Positions 33,943 through 46,257 are shown, counted from the stretch's first letter. The stretch: DNA of 64,000 nt from Pseudomonas yamanorum (GCF_013386765.1 NZ_JACARE010000010.1:225418-289417), one strand, 5' to 3'. Program-made: numbers and translations. Notes: generated from the letters alone by a model not told the origin.

Positions 33943-34614
33943 ATGCGCGAACAGAATTACGCAGTGAATGGAAACGCGCAGGCTGAGCAGCTAGAGGTTA
34001 GCCGCGTCCTGCGCAATACGTACGGCTTGCTCGCTCTCACCCTCGCGTTCAGCGGCGTGATGGCCTTCGTCGCCCAGCAGATGCGCGTCGGCTACCCGAA
34101 CATCTTTGTGGTGCTGATCGGCTTCTACGGTCTTTTCTTCCTGACCAACAAGCTGCGCGACTCGGCCTGGGGCCTGGTGTCGGCGTTTGCCTTGACCGGT
34201 TTCATGGGCTTTATCCTCGGCCCGATCCTTAACCGTTACCTCGGCATGGCCGGCGGCGCGGAAGTGGTCAGCTCGGCATTTGCCATGACTGCCCTGGTAT
34301 TTGGCGGCCTGTCGGCCTACGTGCTGATCTCCCGCAAGGACATGAGCTTCCTGGGTGGCTTCATCACCGCCGGTTTCTTCGTGTTGCTGGCAGCCGTACT
34401 GGCAGGCATGTTCTTCCAGATCAGCGGCCTGCAGCTGGCGATCAGCGCCGGTTTCGTGCTGTTCTCCTCGGCCTGCATCCTGTTCCAGACCAGCGCGATC
34501 ATCCAGGGTGGCGAGCGTAACTACATCATGGCCACCATCAGCCTGTATGTATCGATCTACAACCTGTTTATCAGCCTGTTGCAGATCTTCGGCATCATGG
34601 GCCGCGACGACTGA
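33943..34614 (+). CDS. Bax inhibitor-1 / YccA-family membrane protein
   Basis: A 223-residue protein with seven hydrophobic segments, e.g. LLALTLAFSGVMAFVAQQ, FVVLIGFYGLFFLTN, GLVSAFALTGFMGFILGPIL and FLGGFITAGFFVLLAAVLAG. The C-terminal SLYVSIYNLFISLLQIFGIM has the acidic-residue environment of the family. YccA in E. coli interacts with FtsH; calcium-leak activity is known for BI-1 homologues. GAAGGAG precedes the ATG. Followed by a terminator and then the tus operon. Confidence 0.92.
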   Translation: MREQNYAVNGNAQAEQLEVSRVLRNTYGLLALTLAFSGVMAFVAQQMRVGYPNIFVVLIGFYGLFFLTNKLRDSAWGLVSAFALTGFMGFILGPILNRYLGMAGGAEVVSSAFAMTALVFGGLSAYVLISRKDMSFLGGFITAGFFVLLAAVLAGMFFQISGLQLAISAGFVLFSSACILFQTSAIIQGGERNYIMATISLYVSIYNLFISLLQIFGIMGRDD

Positions 34615-34627
34615 TCGCAGCGCCATG

Positions 34628-34655
34628 CAAAAAGCCCGCTTCGGCGGGCTTTTTG
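34628..34655. terminator. Terminator after the BI-1 family gene
   Basis: AAAAAGCCCGC TTC GGCGGGCTTTTT, a symmetric hairpin 14 bases after the stop. Confidence 0.9.
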
Positions 34656-34703
34656 TTGCCTGCGGCTTTATCATTGCCACAGGTTTTGCCTTCAGAGTGT
34701 TCC

Positions 34704-35096
34704 ATGAAGTTTGCGATTGCGCTTTTCGAAGCTCCCCATGCGCCCTCCTCGCGCCGTGCCTTGCTGTTCGCCCAGGCTGCGCTGGCGGGCGGGCATGAGA
34801 TTGTGCGGCTGTTTTTTTATCAGGATGGCGTCTACAGCGCGTCCAATAACATTGTTGCGCCACAGGACGAGCAGGATATCGCCCGCCAGTGGCGCGAGTT
34901 TGTCAGCGAGCATCAGCTCGATGGCGTGGTGTGCATCGCGGCGGCCCTGCGCCGTGGGGTATTGAATGCCGAAGAGGCCACCCGCTATCAACGCAACGCG
35001 GTGAACCTGGAGGCGCCCTGGGCGCTGTCCGGGCTTGGGCAACTGCATGACGCCGCCCAGGCCGCTGATCGCCTGATCTGCTTTGGAGGGCCGTGA
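34704..35096 (+). CDS. tusD: Sulfurtransferase complex subunit TusD
   Basis: A 130-residue DsrE-family protein, subunit of the TusBCD complex that relays sulfur from TusA to TusE for 2-thiouridine in tRNA. The conserved persulfide cysteine is Cys77 in QLDGVVCIAAALRRGV, matching Cys78 of E. coli TusD. The N-terminus MKFAIALFEAPHAP and the RLFFYQDGVYSA strand-loop match the family. First gene of tusD-tusC-tusB-tusE-trpD2-like, with one-base to few-base spacings. Confidence 0.95.
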   Translation: MKFAIALFEAPHAPSSRRALLFAQAALAGGHEIVRLFFYQDGVYSASNNIVAPQDEQDIARQWREFVSEHQLDGVVCIAAALRRGVLNAEEATRYQRNAVNLEAPWALSGLGQLHDAAQAADRLICFGGP

Positions 35097-35097
35097 C

Positions 35098-35448
35098 ATG
35101 TCGAAATCCTTGCTGGTGATCAGCCGCCAGGCGCCGTGGTCCGGCCCCAGTGCCCGCGAAGCGTTGGATATCGTGCTGGCGGGCGGTGCGTTTGATTTGC
35201 CGATTGGCCTGCTGTTTCTGGATGATGGCGTGTTTCAACTGGCCGCGAGCCAGGACGCCAAGGCCGTGCAACAGAAAGATCTCAGCGCCAACCTCCAGGC
35301 CCTGGAGTTGTTTGGCGTTGAGGATGTGTTTGCCTGCAGCCACAGCCTCGCCGTGCGCGGCCTGACTTCTTGCGGCAACGCGCAGCCACTGAGCAGCGAA
35401 CAGATCTCACAGATGATTGACCGTTACGACCAGGTGATTACCCTCTGA
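35098..35448 (+). CDS. tusC: Sulfurtransferase complex subunit TusC
   Basis: A 116-residue DsrF-family subunit of the TusBCD heterohexamer. SLLVISRQAPWSGPSAREAL and DLPIGLLFLDDGVFQLAASQ mark the fold. It starts one base after the tusD stop and its TGA overlaps the tusB ATG (TGATG), so the operon is translationally coupled. The subunit has a structural role; the active Cys is in TusD. Confidence 0.93.
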   Translation: MSKSLLVISRQAPWSGPSAREALDIVLAGGAFDLPIGLLFLDDGVFQLAASQDAKAVQQKDLSANLQALELFGVEDVFACSHSLAVRGLTSCGNAQPLSSEQISQMIDRYDQVITL

Positions 35449-35741
35449 TGTCGACTTTGCATGTGGTTTCCCACTCCCCTTTTACCGACAGCCGGCTGGA
35501 CAGCTGCCTGCGCCTGTGTGGCGCGCGGGACGCGATCTTGCTGTGCGGCGACGGCGCCTACGCCCTGCAACCCGCCAGCGCACCGTGCCAGGCCCTGCAA
35601 GCCAAGGGTGTGAAGGTGTTTGTGCTGGCCGAAGACAGTCAGGCGCGCAATCTTGCGGTACCAACCTGGGCCGCCAGCGTCGATTACCCAGCCTTTGTCC
35701 AGCTGTCTATCGATTACGACAAGGTCAACACCTGGCTATGA
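35448..35741 (+). CDS. tusB: Sulfurtransferase complex subunit TusB
   Basis: A 97-residue DsrH-family subunit: MSTLHVVSHSPFTDSRLDSC, then ILLCGDGAYAL and the C-terminal SVDYPAFVQLSIDYDKVNTW typical of TusB. Completes the TusBCD set. Its stop overlaps the tusE start (ATGA). Confidence 0.93.
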   Translation: MSTLHVVSHSPFTDSRLDSCLRLCGARDAILLCGDGAYALQPASAPCQALQAKGVKVFVLAEDSQARNLAVPTWAASVDYPAFVQLSIDYDKVNTWL

Positions 35742-36073
35742 ACACCCTGACCGTAGGCGAACGCACCCTGGAACTGGACAAGGACGGCTACCTCGCCCAC
35801 CTGAGCGACTGGTCCAGCGAAGTGGCCACCGCCCTCGCCACTGCCGAAGACCTGGAGCTGACCCCGGAACACTGGGAAATCCTCGAGTTGCTGCGAGGCT
35901 TCTACAGCGAATTCCAGTTGTCGCCCGCCACCCGCCCGCTGATCAAGTACACCGCCTTGAAGCTGGGCCCGGAAAAGGGCAACAGCCTGCACCTCAACCG
36001 ACTGTTCAAAGGCACTCCCGCCAAACTCGCCGCCAAGCTGGCGGGCCTGCCCAGGCCGACGAATTGCTTATGA
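35738..36073 (+). CDS. tusE: Sulfur relay protein TusE (DsrC family)
   Basis: A 111-residue protein that accepts persulfide sulfur from TusD and passes it to MnmA. The penultimate Cys110 in PRPTNCL is the sulfur-carrying residue of the family. Core motifs are LDKDGYLAHLSDWSSEVATA, LTPEHWEILELLRGFYSEFQ and GTPAKLAAKLAGLPRP. The partner mnmA lies in this window at 56163. Confidence 0.96.
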   Translation: MNTLTVGERTLELDKDGYLAHLSDWSSEVATALATAEDLELTPEHWEILELLRGFYSEFQLSPATRPLIKYTALKLGPEKGNSLHLNRLFKGTPAKLAAKLAGLPRPTNCL

Positions 36074-37071
36074 CTGATTTTGCCCCGTTGATCACTGAAA
36101 CACCCGCCGAACACCCGTTTGCGACGTTCGTACGCATCCTCGGCAAAGGCAAGCGTGGCGCCCGCAACCTCACCCGTGAGGAAGCCCGGGAAGCCATGGG
36201 TATGCTGCTGGATGAGAAGGTCGAAGACACCCAGCTCGGCGCCTTCCTGATGCTGTTGCGGCACAAGGAAGAAAGCCCGGAAGAGCTGGCGGGCTTCACC
36301 GAAGCCGTGCGCGAGCGCTTGAATGCACCGTCACTCAATTTGGATGTCGACTGGCCTACCTACGCCGGTAAAAAACGCCACCTGCCGTGGTACCTGTTGG
36401 CGGCCAAATGCCTGGCACAGAACGGCGTGCGCATCCTGATGCACGGCGGCGGCGCGCATACGGCGGGCCGGCTCTACACCGAGCAATTGCTGGAAGGCTT
36501 GCAGATTCCGTTGTGCCGTAATTGGCAACAGGTCGAGGCCGCCCTTGAACAAGGCAACCTGGCGTTTATTCCCCTGGGGGACTGGGCGCCGCAACTGCAG
36601 CGCATGATCGACCTGCGCAACACCCTGGGCCTGCGCTCGCCGATCCACTCGCTGGCACGCATCATCAACCCGTTGAGCGCCCGCTGCGGCCTGCAAAGCA
36701 TCTTCCATCCGGGCTACCAGGGCGTGCATCGCGATGCCAGCGGTCTGCTGGGCGACAACACCATCGTGGTCAAGGGCGACGGCGGCGAGATCGAAATCAA
36801 CCCGGACACCATCAGCCATCTGTACGGCACCACCGGCGGCGAAAGCTGGGATGAAGAGTGGCCTGCCCTCTCCGCCCAGCGCCACGTCAAGCCCGCCACC
36901 CTCGAGCCCGAACACCTGAAGGCCCTATGGCGCGGCGAAGTGCAGGACAGCTACCCGCAACTGGCACTGATCGCCACCATGGCCCTGGCCTTGCGCGGCC
37001 TCGGCCACCCACGGGAGCAGGCGTTCGAACTGGCCCAGCAGTACTGGGATGCCCGGAACAAATCGATTTAG
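36070..37071 (+). CDS. ybiB: TrpD2/YbiB-family phosphoribosyltransferase-like protein
   Basis: A 333-residue protein homologous to anthranilate phosphoribosyltransferase but of the YbiB (TrpD2) branch, which lacks the TrpD reaction and binds nucleic acid in E. coli. Visible parts are NLTREEAREAMGMLLDEKVE, the glycine-rich ILMHGGGAHTAGRLYTEQLL, and RSPIHSLARIINPLSARCGL. It overlaps the tusE stop by four bases and is the last tus-operon gene, hinting at a role linked to tRNA or RNA metabolism. That link is inference. Confidence 0.88.
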   Translation: MTDFAPLITETPAEHPFATFVRILGKGKRGARNLTREEAREAMGMLLDEKVEDTQLGAFLMLLRHKEESPEELAGFTEAVRERLNAPSLNLDVDWPTYAGKKRHLPWYLLAAKCLAQNGVRILMHGGGAHTAGRLYTEQLLEGLQIPLCRNWQQVEAALEQGNLAFIPLGDWAPQLQRMIDLRNTLGLRSPIHSLARIINPLSARCGLQSIFHPGYQGVHRDASGLLGDNTIVVKGDGGEIEINPDTISHLYGTTGGESWDEEWPALSAQRHVKPATLEPEHLKALWRGEVQDSYPQLALIATMALALRGLGHPREQAFELAQQYWDARNKSI

Positions 37072-37159
37072 TCGATCATTAACCCCCAGCCTTTGCGCTT
37101 TTTGTTCGAACTCAGACCTTTAGACTGCACTCCAACGCTTATTAGCCAAGGAGTCAGTC

Positions 37160-38155
37160 ATGGGTTTGCTGATCGAAGGACGCTGGCATGACCAGTGGTA
37201 CGAAAGTAGCGCAGACGGCGCCTTCCAACGGGAGCAGGCGCAACGCCGCAACTGGGTGACCGCCGACGGCGAGCCCGGCCCGACCGGTCAAGGCGGTTTC
37301 AAGGCCGAAGCCGGCCGCTATCACCTGTACGTCTCCCTGGCCTGCCCCTGGGCGCACCGCACATTGATTCTGCGCAAGCTTAAAGGCCTTGAAAGCCTGA
37401 TCGATGTGTCCGTGGTCAGTTGGTTGATGCTGGAAAACGGCTGGACCTTCGACAAAGCCCATGGCTCCAGCGGCGACAAGCTCGACGATTTCACCTACAT
37501 GCACCAACGCTATACCGCCGATACCGCCAGCTACACCGGACGCGTGACAGTGCCTGTGTTGTGGGACAAGAAGCTCAAGCGGATTGTCAGCAATGAGTCG
37601 GCGGAGATTATCCGCATGTTCAACAGTGCGTTTAACGAATTGACCGGCAATCAGCTGGACTTCTATCCCGAAGCACAGCGCGCGACTATCGATGCACTGA
37701 ACGAGCGGATCTATCCCGCCGTGAACAACGGCGTGTACCGCGCAGGTTTTGCGACATCGCAAAAGGCTTATGAAGCGGCATTTGATGATGTGTTTGCCGA
37801 GCTGGATCACCTGGAACAGCACTTGGGTGAGCATCGTTACCTGGCGGGGGAATACCTGACGGAAGCCGATGTAAGGCTTTTCACCACGGCGATCCGGTTT
37901 GATGCGGTGTACTACAGCCACTTCAAATGCAACCTGCGGCGGATTGCGGATTATCCGAACTTGTCGAATTGGCTACGGGAGCTGTACCAGTGGCCGGGGA
38001 TCGCCGAGACGGTGGATTTTGCCCACATCAAGGGGCACTACTATGCCAGTCATCGCACGATTAATCCGACGGGGATTGTGCCGAAGGGGCCGTTGCAAAG
38101 GTTTGAGGCGGAGCATGACCGGGAGCGGTTGAGCGGGAAAGGCATCTTGAGCTGA
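37160..38155 (+). CDS. yqjG: Glutathionyl-hydroquinone reductase (Xi-class GST)
   Basis: A 331-residue protein that removes glutathione from glutathionyl-hydroquinones. The catalytic cysteine is Cys62 in YVSLACPWAHRTLILRKLKG, the xCPWAxR motif of the class. The C-terminal all-helical domain has YLAGEYLTEADVRLFTTAIR and FDAVYYSHFKCNLRRIADYP, also typical. Length fits YqjG (about 328). AAGGAG precedes the ATG. A REP pair follows it. Confidence 0.94.
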   Translation: MGLLIEGRWHDQWYESSADGAFQREQAQRRNWVTADGEPGPTGQGGFKAEAGRYHLYVSLACPWAHRTLILRKLKGLESLIDVSVVSWLMLENGWTFDKAHGSSGDKLDDFTYMHQRYTADTASYTGRVTVPVLWDKKLKRIVSNESAEIIRMFNSAFNELTGNQLDFYPEAQRATIDALNERIYPAVNNGVYRAGFATSQKAYEAAFDDVFAELDHLEQHLGEHRYLAGEYLTEADVRLFTTAIRFDAVYYSHFKCNLRRIADYPNLSNWLRELYQWPGIAETVDFAHIKGHYYASHRTINPTGIVPKGPLQRFEAEHDRERLSGKGILS

Positions 38156-38161
38156 AAACAC

Positions 38162-38258
38162 CCTGTGGCGAGGGAGCTTGCTCCCGCTGGGTTGCGAAGC
38201 GACCCCAAAAGAGCGGACTGCTGCGCAGTCCAGCGGGAGCAAGCTCCCTCGCCACAGG
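38162..38258. repeat. REPIN of the GTGGCGAGGGAGCTTGCTCCC type
   Basis: CCTGTGGCGAGGGAGCTTGC opens the element and GCAAGCTCCCTCGCCACAGG closes it, inverted. The inner parts include GGTTGCGAAGCGACC and GGACTGCTGCGCAGTCC hairpins. It belongs to a different sequence family from the GTGGGAGCTGG elements elsewhere in the window. Confidence 0.85.
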
Positions 38259-38265
38259 ATTGGTG

Positions 38266-39660
38266 TCAGACCTCGGACTGAGCGCCTTCAAACCACTTCA
38301 GCTTCTCACGCAGCTGCACCACTTCTCCCACGATCACCAGGGTCGGCGCATGCACTTCATGCTCCGCCACCATGCGTGGCAGGTCAGCCAGGGTGCCGGT
38401 AAACACCCGCTGGTTGGACGTAGTGCCCTGCTGGATCAACGCCGCCGGCGTATCCGCTGAACGGCCATGCTTGATCAATTGTTCGCAGATGATCGGCAAC
38501 CCAATCAAGCCCATGTAGAACACCAGCGTCTGCGAAGGTCCTACCAGATCACTCCACGGCAGGTCCGAAGTCCCGTCCTTCAAGTGCCCGGTAATGAAGC
38601 GAACCGATTGTGCATAGTCGCGGTGGGTCAGCGGAATCCCGGCATACGCCGCGCAGCCGCTGGCCGCGGTAATACCCGGCACTACCTGGAACGGGATGCC
38701 ATGGGCCGCCAGTTCTTCGATCTCTTCACCACCACGACCAAAGATAAACGGATCGCCACCCTTGAGCCGCAGCACGCGCTTGCCTTGCTTGGCCAAATCC
38801 ACCAGTTGCTGGTTGATCTGGTCTTGCGGCACCGCATGGTCGGCGCGACGCTTGCCGACATACACCCGCTCGGCATCGCGACGGCACAGTTCCAGAATCG
38901 CAGGCGCCACCAGGCGGTCGTACAGCACCACATCGGCCTGTTGCATCAAGCGCAAGGCGCGGAAGGTCAGCAGGTCCGGATCACCCGGGCCTGCGCCCAC
39001 CAAATAAACCTCGCCCGGCGCATGGGGCGGCGCACCGTTGATTTTCTCCACCAGCAGACGCTCGGCTTCATCACCCTGCCCGGCCAGTTGCCGATCAGCA
39101 ATCGGCCCTTGAAATACTTCTTCCCAGAATTCGCGACGTTGTTGCACATCCGGAAACAGGCCTTTGACCTGGCTACGAAACCGCGCCGCCAACCCGGCCA
39201 ATTGGCCGTAAGTCGACGGGATCCAGGTTTCCAGCTTGGCGCGAATCAACCGCGCCAGCACCGGCGCATCGCCGCCACTGGACACGGCGATCACCAAGGG
39301 CGAGCGGTCGACAATCGCCGGGAAGATCACGCTGCACAAGGCCGGCGCGTCCACCACATTCACCGGTACGCAACGACGCCGAGCGTCACTGGACACTTGC
39401 GCGTTCAGCGGCTCGTCGTCGGTCGCGGCGATGATCAGGGTGCAACCGTCGAGGTCAGCCTCCTGATAACCGCGCAAAATCAGTTCACCGCCACTGCCCA
39501 GTACCAACTCACGCAGTTGGTCTTCAATCTGGGGAGCAACCACCCGCAACAACGCGCCGGCGTCGGCCAGCAGCCGGGATTTGCGCAAGGCAATCTCCCC
39601 GCCACCGACGACCAACACACGACTGCCGCGCAGGTTATGAAACAGCGGCAGAAATTCCAT
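38266..39660 (-). CDS. cysG: Siroheme synthase (fused CysG)
   Basis: A 464-residue trifunctional enzyme making siroheme from uroporphyrinogen III. The N-terminal dehydrogenase/ferrochelatase domain has [20 protein letters not shown] and [20 protein letters not shown]; the C-terminal SUMT domain starts at about 215 with [20 protein letters not shown] and includes [20 protein letters not shown] and [20 protein letters not shown]. It starts directly after the serS stop, so the two genes are cotranscribed. Siroheme is needed for sulfite and nitrite reduction. Confidence 0.96.
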   Translation of the reverse strand: MEFLPLFHNLRGSRVLVVGGGEIALRKSRLLADAGALLRVVAPQIEDQLRELVLGSGGELILRGYQEADLDGCTLIIAATDDEPLNAQVSSDARRRCVPVNVVDAPALCSVIFPAIVDRSPLVIAVSSGGDAPVLARLIRAKLETWIPSTYGQLAGLAARFRSQVKGLFPDVQQRREFWEEVFQGPIADRQLAGQGDEAERLLVEKINGAPPHAPGEVYLVGAGPGDPDLLTFRALRLMQQADVVLYDRLVAPAILELCRRDAERVYVGKRRADHAVPQDQINQQLVDLAKQGKRVLRLKGGDPFIFGRGGEEIEELAAHGIPFQVVPGITAASGCAAYAGIPLTHRDYAQSVRFITGHLKDGTSDLPWSDLVGPSQTLVFYMGLIGLPIICEQLIKHGRSADTPAALIQQGTTSNQRVFTGTLADLPRMVAEHEVHAPTLVIVGEVVQLREKLKWFEGAQSEV

Positions 39661-41331
<1,671 letters not shown>

Positions 41332-41332
<1 letters not shown>

Positions 41333-42654
41333 TACTTTCTCCGCTGTTTCGGGCTGAGCCGGTCAAGTTGGGCGAGGTGATTGAGCTTCTCGCCGATCTT
41401 CAGCTCCAGGCCGCGGGGCACCGGCTGGTAGAACGGCTGCGGCTCAAGGTCATCCGGGAAGTAATCTTCGCCAGCCGCATAGGCGTCCGGCTCATCATGG
41501 GCGTAGCGGTATTCATCACCGTAGCCGAGCTGCTTCATCAGCTTGGTCGGCGCGTTGCGCAGGTGCAGCGGCACTTCCAGGGAGCCATGCTCGGCAGCAG
41601 CACGCAATGCGGACTTGAAGCCCATGTACACCGCGTTGCTTTTCGGCGCGCAGGCCAGGTACGTGATGGCCTGGGCCACCGCCAACTCGCCTTCCGGGCT
41701 GCCCAGGCGCTCCTGCACTTCCCAGGCCGCGAGGCACAGGCTCAGCGCGCGCGGGTCGGCATTGCCGATGTCTTCGCTGGCCATGCGTACCACACGCCGG
41801 GCGAGGTACAGCGGGTCGCAACCACCGTCGATCATGCGTGCAAACCAGTACAACGCGCCGTCGGGGTTGGAGCCGCGCACCGACTTGTGCAACGCGGAAA
41901 TCTGATCGTAGAACGCCTCGCCGCCCTTGTCGAAACGCCGGCGGGTGTCGCCAAGCAGACTTTGCAGCAGGTCGACGCCAATTTCGCTGCCGTCTTCTGC
42001 CAGGTCGGAAGCGTTCTCCAGCAGATTGAGGAAACGCCTGCCGTCGCCGTCAGCCGCCGTCAGCAGAATCTTGAAACCTTCCTCGCTGACACTCAACTGG
42101 CGCTTGCCCAGGCCTTTGTCTTCGCTCAGTGCGCGGTGCAACAGCTTCTGCATCGCCGCTTCATCGAGACTTTTAAGCACATAGACACGCGCTCGGGACA
42201 GCAAGGCGTTGTTCAGTTCAAAGGACGGGTTTTCAGTGGTGGCGCCAATAAAGATCAGGGTGCCGTCTTCGACATAGGGCAAAAACGCATCCTGCTGCGA
42301 CTTGTTGAAGCGATGCACTTCGTCCACAAACAGGATGGTGCGCTTGCCGTATTGCCCGGCCTGCTGCTTGGCGACTTCCACCGCCTGGCGGATTTCCTTG
42401 ACCCCGGCCAGCACCGCCGAAACCGTTTCGAAGTGTGCATCCGAGACTTTCGCCAGGAGCCGCGCCAGGGTGGTTTTACCCACGCCCGGCGGCCCCCAGA
42501 AAATCATCGAGTGCAGCGCACCCTGCTCCAGGGCTTCGCGCAAAGGCTTGCCGCGAGCGAGCAGGTGTTCCTGCCCGACGTACTCGTCCAGGTTGGTCGA
42601 GCGCAGGCGCGCCGCCAGAGGCTGAGCAATCGGGTCACTTCGAAACAGGTCCAT
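41332..42654 (-). CDS. rarA: Replication-associated recombination ATPase RarA (MgsA)
   Basis: A 440-residue AAA+ clamp-loader-like ATPase that acts at stalled replication forks. Walker A is GPPGVGKTT near residues 54-62, Walker [15 protein letters not shown], and sensor-1 [12 protein letters not shown]. The C-terminal tetramerisation region includes AYGNEYRYAH-like [16 protein letters not shown]. Sits between lolA and crcB in one operon. Confidence 0.95.
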
Positions 42655-42681
42655 GGGCAGCGTTTGAAACCTCTAGGCAGT

Positions 42682-43305
42682 TTATTCCTGGATCACGTCG
42701 GCACCCTTCGGGATGTCGAACTTGAACTTGGATGCGGCCACCGGCTCGTTGGCCTTGACCCCGGTGAACAGGATGTTGGTGCGCTGGCCGACGCTGTCGA
42801 CCAACTGCATGTCGTTGATCACGCCGTTGCGGAACGACAGGCGCAGGCTGTCGAACAGCGTGTCCTTGGATTTAGGCTTGAGGGTGAAATCAATCACGCC
42901 ACTGGCCTGCTTGGAGGTGATGTCGAAACTCTCACTGATCTGCGACACATCGCCCGACAGCAGCAATGCTGGCGTCTGGCTCAGGCGCGGATCGAGTTTC
43001 TTGATGGTCGCCTGCTCCAGGTCCGGGTCCCACAGGGTGACTTTCTGGCCGTCGGAGACGATGGTCTGGTCGTTAGGCGCGTCGGTTTTCCAGTAGAACA
43101 GGCCTGGACGCTGCACGGCCATTTCGCCGGCAGTTTCCTGCAACTGCGTGCCGCCACCGTCCAGGGTCAACTGGGAGAAGCGTGCAGTCAGGGTCTTGGA
43201 TTTGTCCAGCAGGTTGGTCAGGCTCGCAACGGAAGCCGGATCAGCGTGAGCCGAAACAGCAGTCAGGGCCAGTGCCGGCAACAACAGCATGCGGATAAGA
43301 CGCAT
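42682..43305 (-). CDS. lolA: Outer-membrane lipoprotein carrier LolA
   Basis: A 207-residue periplasmic chaperone that carries lipoproteins from LolCDE to LolB. Signal peptide about 1-21 ([20 protein letters not shown]). The mature part has [20 protein letters not shown] and [20 protein letters not shown], the usual LolA motifs. The ATG at 43305 is chosen because GAGG lies eight bases upstream; an in-frame ATG four codons earlier overlaps that ribosome binding site. Confidence 0.95.
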   Translation of the reverse strand: MRLIRMLLLPALALTAVSAHADPASVASLTNLLDKSKTLTARFSQLTLDGGGTQLQETAGEMAVQRPGLFYWKTDAPNDQTIVSDGQKVTLWDPDLEQATIKKLDPRLSQTPALLLSGDVSQISESFDITSKQASGVIDFTLKPKSKDTLFDSLRLSFRNGVINDMQLVDSVGQRTNILFTGVKANEPVAASKFKFDIPKGADVIQE

Positions 43306-43362
43306 GGGAGTCCTCATAGATTCGTTTGCAAGGCGTGCCGCGTGTTGCCACGCGGCACGTAG

Positions 43363-45771
43363 TCAGTCACGCATCTGCGCTGGCGCAATGACTTCGCGCG
43401 AGCCGTTGGTGTTCATCGAGGTGACCACGCCGGCCATTTCCATGGCTTCGATCATGCGGGCAGCGCGGTTGTAGCCAATCTTCAGCTTGCGCTGTACGGC
43501 GGAGATCGAGGCGCGGCGGCTCTCAAGGACGAACTGCACCGCTTCGTCGTAGAGCGCATCGGTCTCGGCATCATCGTCGCCACCGCCGCTGCCACCGTCA
43601 AAGCCGCTGCCGGCCTCTTCGACGCCGGCGAGGATGTCGTCGTTGTATTCCGGGGCGCCCCGCAGTTTCCAGGCTTCCACCACACGGTGCACTTCATCGT
43701 CGGAGACGAAGGCGCCGTGAACACGGATCGGCAGGCTGGTGCCCGGCGGCATGTAGAGCATGTCACCGTGGCCCAGCAGCTGTTCGGCGCCGCCCTGGTC
43801 GATGATGGTCCGGGAGTCGATCTTGCTCGACACCTGGAACGCCATGCGGGTCGGGATGTTGGCCTTGATCAGGCCGGTGATCACGTCCACCGACGGACGC
43901 TGGGTGGCCAGGATCAAGTGGATGCCCGCAGCCCGCGCTTTCTGCGCGATACGGGCGATCAGCTCTTCGACCTTCTTGCCGACGATCATCATCATGTCGG
44001 CAAATTCGTCGACCACCACCACGATGGTCGGCAGCTTGGTCAGCAGCGGCGCTTCGTCGTGAATGCTTTCGCGCTTGTACAGCGGGTCGGTCAGCGGCGT
44101 GCCGGCGTCCTGGGCTTCCTTGACCTTGGCGTTGAAGCCCGACAGGTTACGTACACCCATCTTCGCCATCAGCTTGTAGCGCCGCTCCATCTCGGCGACG
44201 CTCCAGCGCAGGGCGTTGGCGGCGTCCTTCATGTCGGTCACCACCGGGCACAGCAGGTGCGGAATGCCTTCGTAGATCGACAGCTCGAGCATTTTCGGGT
44301 CGATCATGATCAGCTTGGCGTCATCGGGGCCAGACTTGAACAGGATCGACAGGATCATCGCGTTCACACCCACCGACTTACCGGAACCGGTGGTACCGGC
44401 CACCAGCAAGTGGGGCATTTTTGCCAGGTCAGTGATCACCGGCTTGCCGCCGATGTCATGGCCCAGGGCCAGGGTGACCGGGGATTTGAAGTTGTCGTAT
44501 TCAGGGGTCGACAGCACTTCGGAGAAGCGCACGATCTGCCGGTCTTCGTTGGGAATCTCGATACCGACAGTGGTCTTGCCCGGGATCACTTCCACTACCC
44601 GCACGCTGGTCACGGCCAGCGAACGCGCCAAATCCTTGGCCAGGTTGGAAATGCGGCTGACCTTCACGCCGGCAGCCGGCTGGATTTCGTAACGGGTAAT
44701 CACCGGCCCCGGGTGGATCGAATCCACCGAGACTTCAACGCCGAATTCCTTGAGTTTGATTTCCAGCAGGTGACCGACGGCCGCCAGGGACTCAGGGGAA
44801 TAGTTGAGCTGTTTCTTTTCCGCAGGATCGAGAATCGAGATCGGCGGCAAGGTGCCTTCCACGGCGCTGTCGACAAACAACGGCGCCTGTTTCTCTTTCT
44901 GTACGCGGTGGCTTGGCTCGGGGGCCTTGGTTGGCGCAGGGGCGATCACCGGCGGAACCTGCTTCTCGCGGTCCGACATGTGCTTGGTCAGGGCCTGTTC
45001 GCGTTCGATCAGGCGCTCCTTGACCTTGGCCTGCTCACGCCGGTCTGGCGTGCTCGGGGCCACCACCTCGTTGACGCGGGTATCCACCTCGCGCAGTTGC
45101 GCAACCATGCGCTTGCGATCGACCCGGGCCGACCACCAGCGATTGGCCGCGCCCTGGAACAGTTCGAGCAGGTCGAGGGTGATCTTGCCGGTCACGTCCA
45201 TGACCTTGAACCAGGACAGGTCGGTAAACACAGTGAGGCCAAACAGGAACAGCGCGATGAACATCAGGGTGCTGCCCTGGATGTTCAGGGTCCTGCGGGC
45301 CAGGTCGCCCAGGCTTTCGCCCAATGCGCCGCCGGCGCCGGCCGGCAAACCGGTGGGTGCATGGAAATGGATATGGGCCAGGGCCGCGCCCGACAGCACC
45401 AGGAACACCAGGCCGATCAGGCGCCAGGAGAACAGCCAGCCGCTCCACTGCCACGGCTCGTGGCGCTGGCGGAAGATCTGCCAGGTCTTGATGGCCAGCA
45501 GCAGCGGGAAGATATAAGCGAAGTAACCCAGCACCATGAACAGGATATCGGCGCTGTAGGAGCCGGCAGGACCACCGAAGTTCTGCACGTCTTCGATCTT
45601 GCTGTTATGGCTCCAGCCCGGATCGTCCTTGCCATAGGTGAGCAAGGCCATCATCAGGAACAGGCACAGGGCGCCGATGGCGATCAGTGCACCTTCCTTG
45701 AGTCGGTAGTGCAGGTGCTGGCGCCAGGCGGGCACGACTGCGGCTTTAGGTGTTGCGGCGGATTTCTTCAA
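43363..45771 (-). CDS. ftsK: DNA translocase FtsK
   Basis: An 802-residue septal DNA pump. Four N-terminal membrane segments (about 25-195), a shortened linker (about 200-310) and the RecA-like motor with Walker [17 protein letters not shown] and Walker [16 protein letters not shown]. The C-terminal gamma winged helix (about 735-800: [20 protein letters not shown]) binds KOPS sites and activates XerCD. The start is a TTG with AGGA about 11 bases upstream. First gene of the ftsK-lolA-rarA-crcB-serS-cysG run. Confidence 0.96.
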   Translation of the reverse strand: MKKSAATPKAAVVPAWRQHLHYRLKEGALIAIGALCLFLMMALLTYGKDDPGWSHNSKIEDVQNFGGPAGSYSADILFMVLGYFAYIFPLLLAIKTWQIFRQRHEPWQWSGWLFSWRLIGLVFLVLSGAALAHIHFHAPTGLPAGAGGALGESLGDLARRTLNIQGSTLMFIALFLFGLTVFTDLSWFKVMDVTGKITLDLLELFQGAANRWWSARVDRKRMVAQLREVDTRVNEVVAPSTPDRREQAKVKERLIEREQALTKHMSDREKQVPPVIAPAPTKAPEPSHRVQKEKQAPLFVDSAVEGTLPPISILDPAEKKQLNYSPESLAAVGHLLEIKLKEFGVEVSVDSIHPGPVITRYEIQPAAGVKVSRISNLAKDLARSLAVTSVRVVEVIPGKTTVGIEIPNEDRQIVRFSEVLSTPEYDNFKSPVTLALGHDIGGKPVITDLAKMPHLLVAGTTGSGKSVGVNAMILSILFKSGPDDAKLIMIDPKMLELSIYEGIPHLLCPVVTDMKDAANALRWSVAEMERRYKLMAKMGVRNLSGFNAKVKEAQDAGTPLTDPLYKRESIHDEAPLLTKLPTIVVVVDEFADMMMIVGKKVEELIARIAQKARAAGIHLILATQRPSVDVITGLIKANIPTRMAFQVSSKIDSRTIIDQGGAEQLLGHGDMLYMPPGTSLPIRVHGAFVSDDEVHRVVEAWKLRGAPEYNDDILAGVEEAGSGFDGGSGGGDDDAETDALYDEAVQFVLESRRASISAVQRKLKIGYNRAARMIEAMEMAGVVTSMNTNGSREVIAPAQMRD

Positions 45772-46257
45772 AACGGGTCTTTTCCTGCGCCTTTAGCGCG
45801 TCCATCTATTGAATGACTGCAAAACACTGCCCAATCCGGGCAGGTAAAAATGAACGAGTGCCAGTGAAGCTACTTTTAACACCCTGCAACTGATTCATGA
45901 AACGGCGATAACGCCCCAATGGCCGCATTGTACGGGTTTGTGTGCGCTATGCCACGCACTTGGGCCCACGTTACACAGCATAGCCAATGTTCGGTTTCAT
46001 ACCGTTCAATTTGAGCACGCATTGTCTTTGCTGACAAAGGCTTATGAGCTGTTTTTGCCAATCCAGGCTAGCTTGCCGACCGACGTACGCGATTACGACC
46101 ACGACCCTGGCATAGAGTTGCAGAAACACCGGTTCATGCTTATCTGTACCGATCCCATGTTCGGGGTAGCCCCCAGGCGCTACGTCGACAATAATCACAG
46201 CTCTCGCAACGGGCAACATCGCCGTTACCGCCCTCCCCTTCCGTAAGCCTGGATGCC
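45772..46257. other. 486-base intergenic region between ftsK and aat
   Basis: Divergent promoters for ftsK and aat must lie here. Two overlapping ORFs of about 100 codons are open but lack ribosome binding sites and a plausible product, so I do not call them. In P. aeruginosa trxB1 occupies this position; no trace of a thioredoxin reductase was seen. Confidence 0.5.

Noticed and set aside
43687..45816. 709-codon plus-strand open frame opposite ftsK
   Set aside because: Antisense shadow of a well-conserved gene; no start signals or domains.
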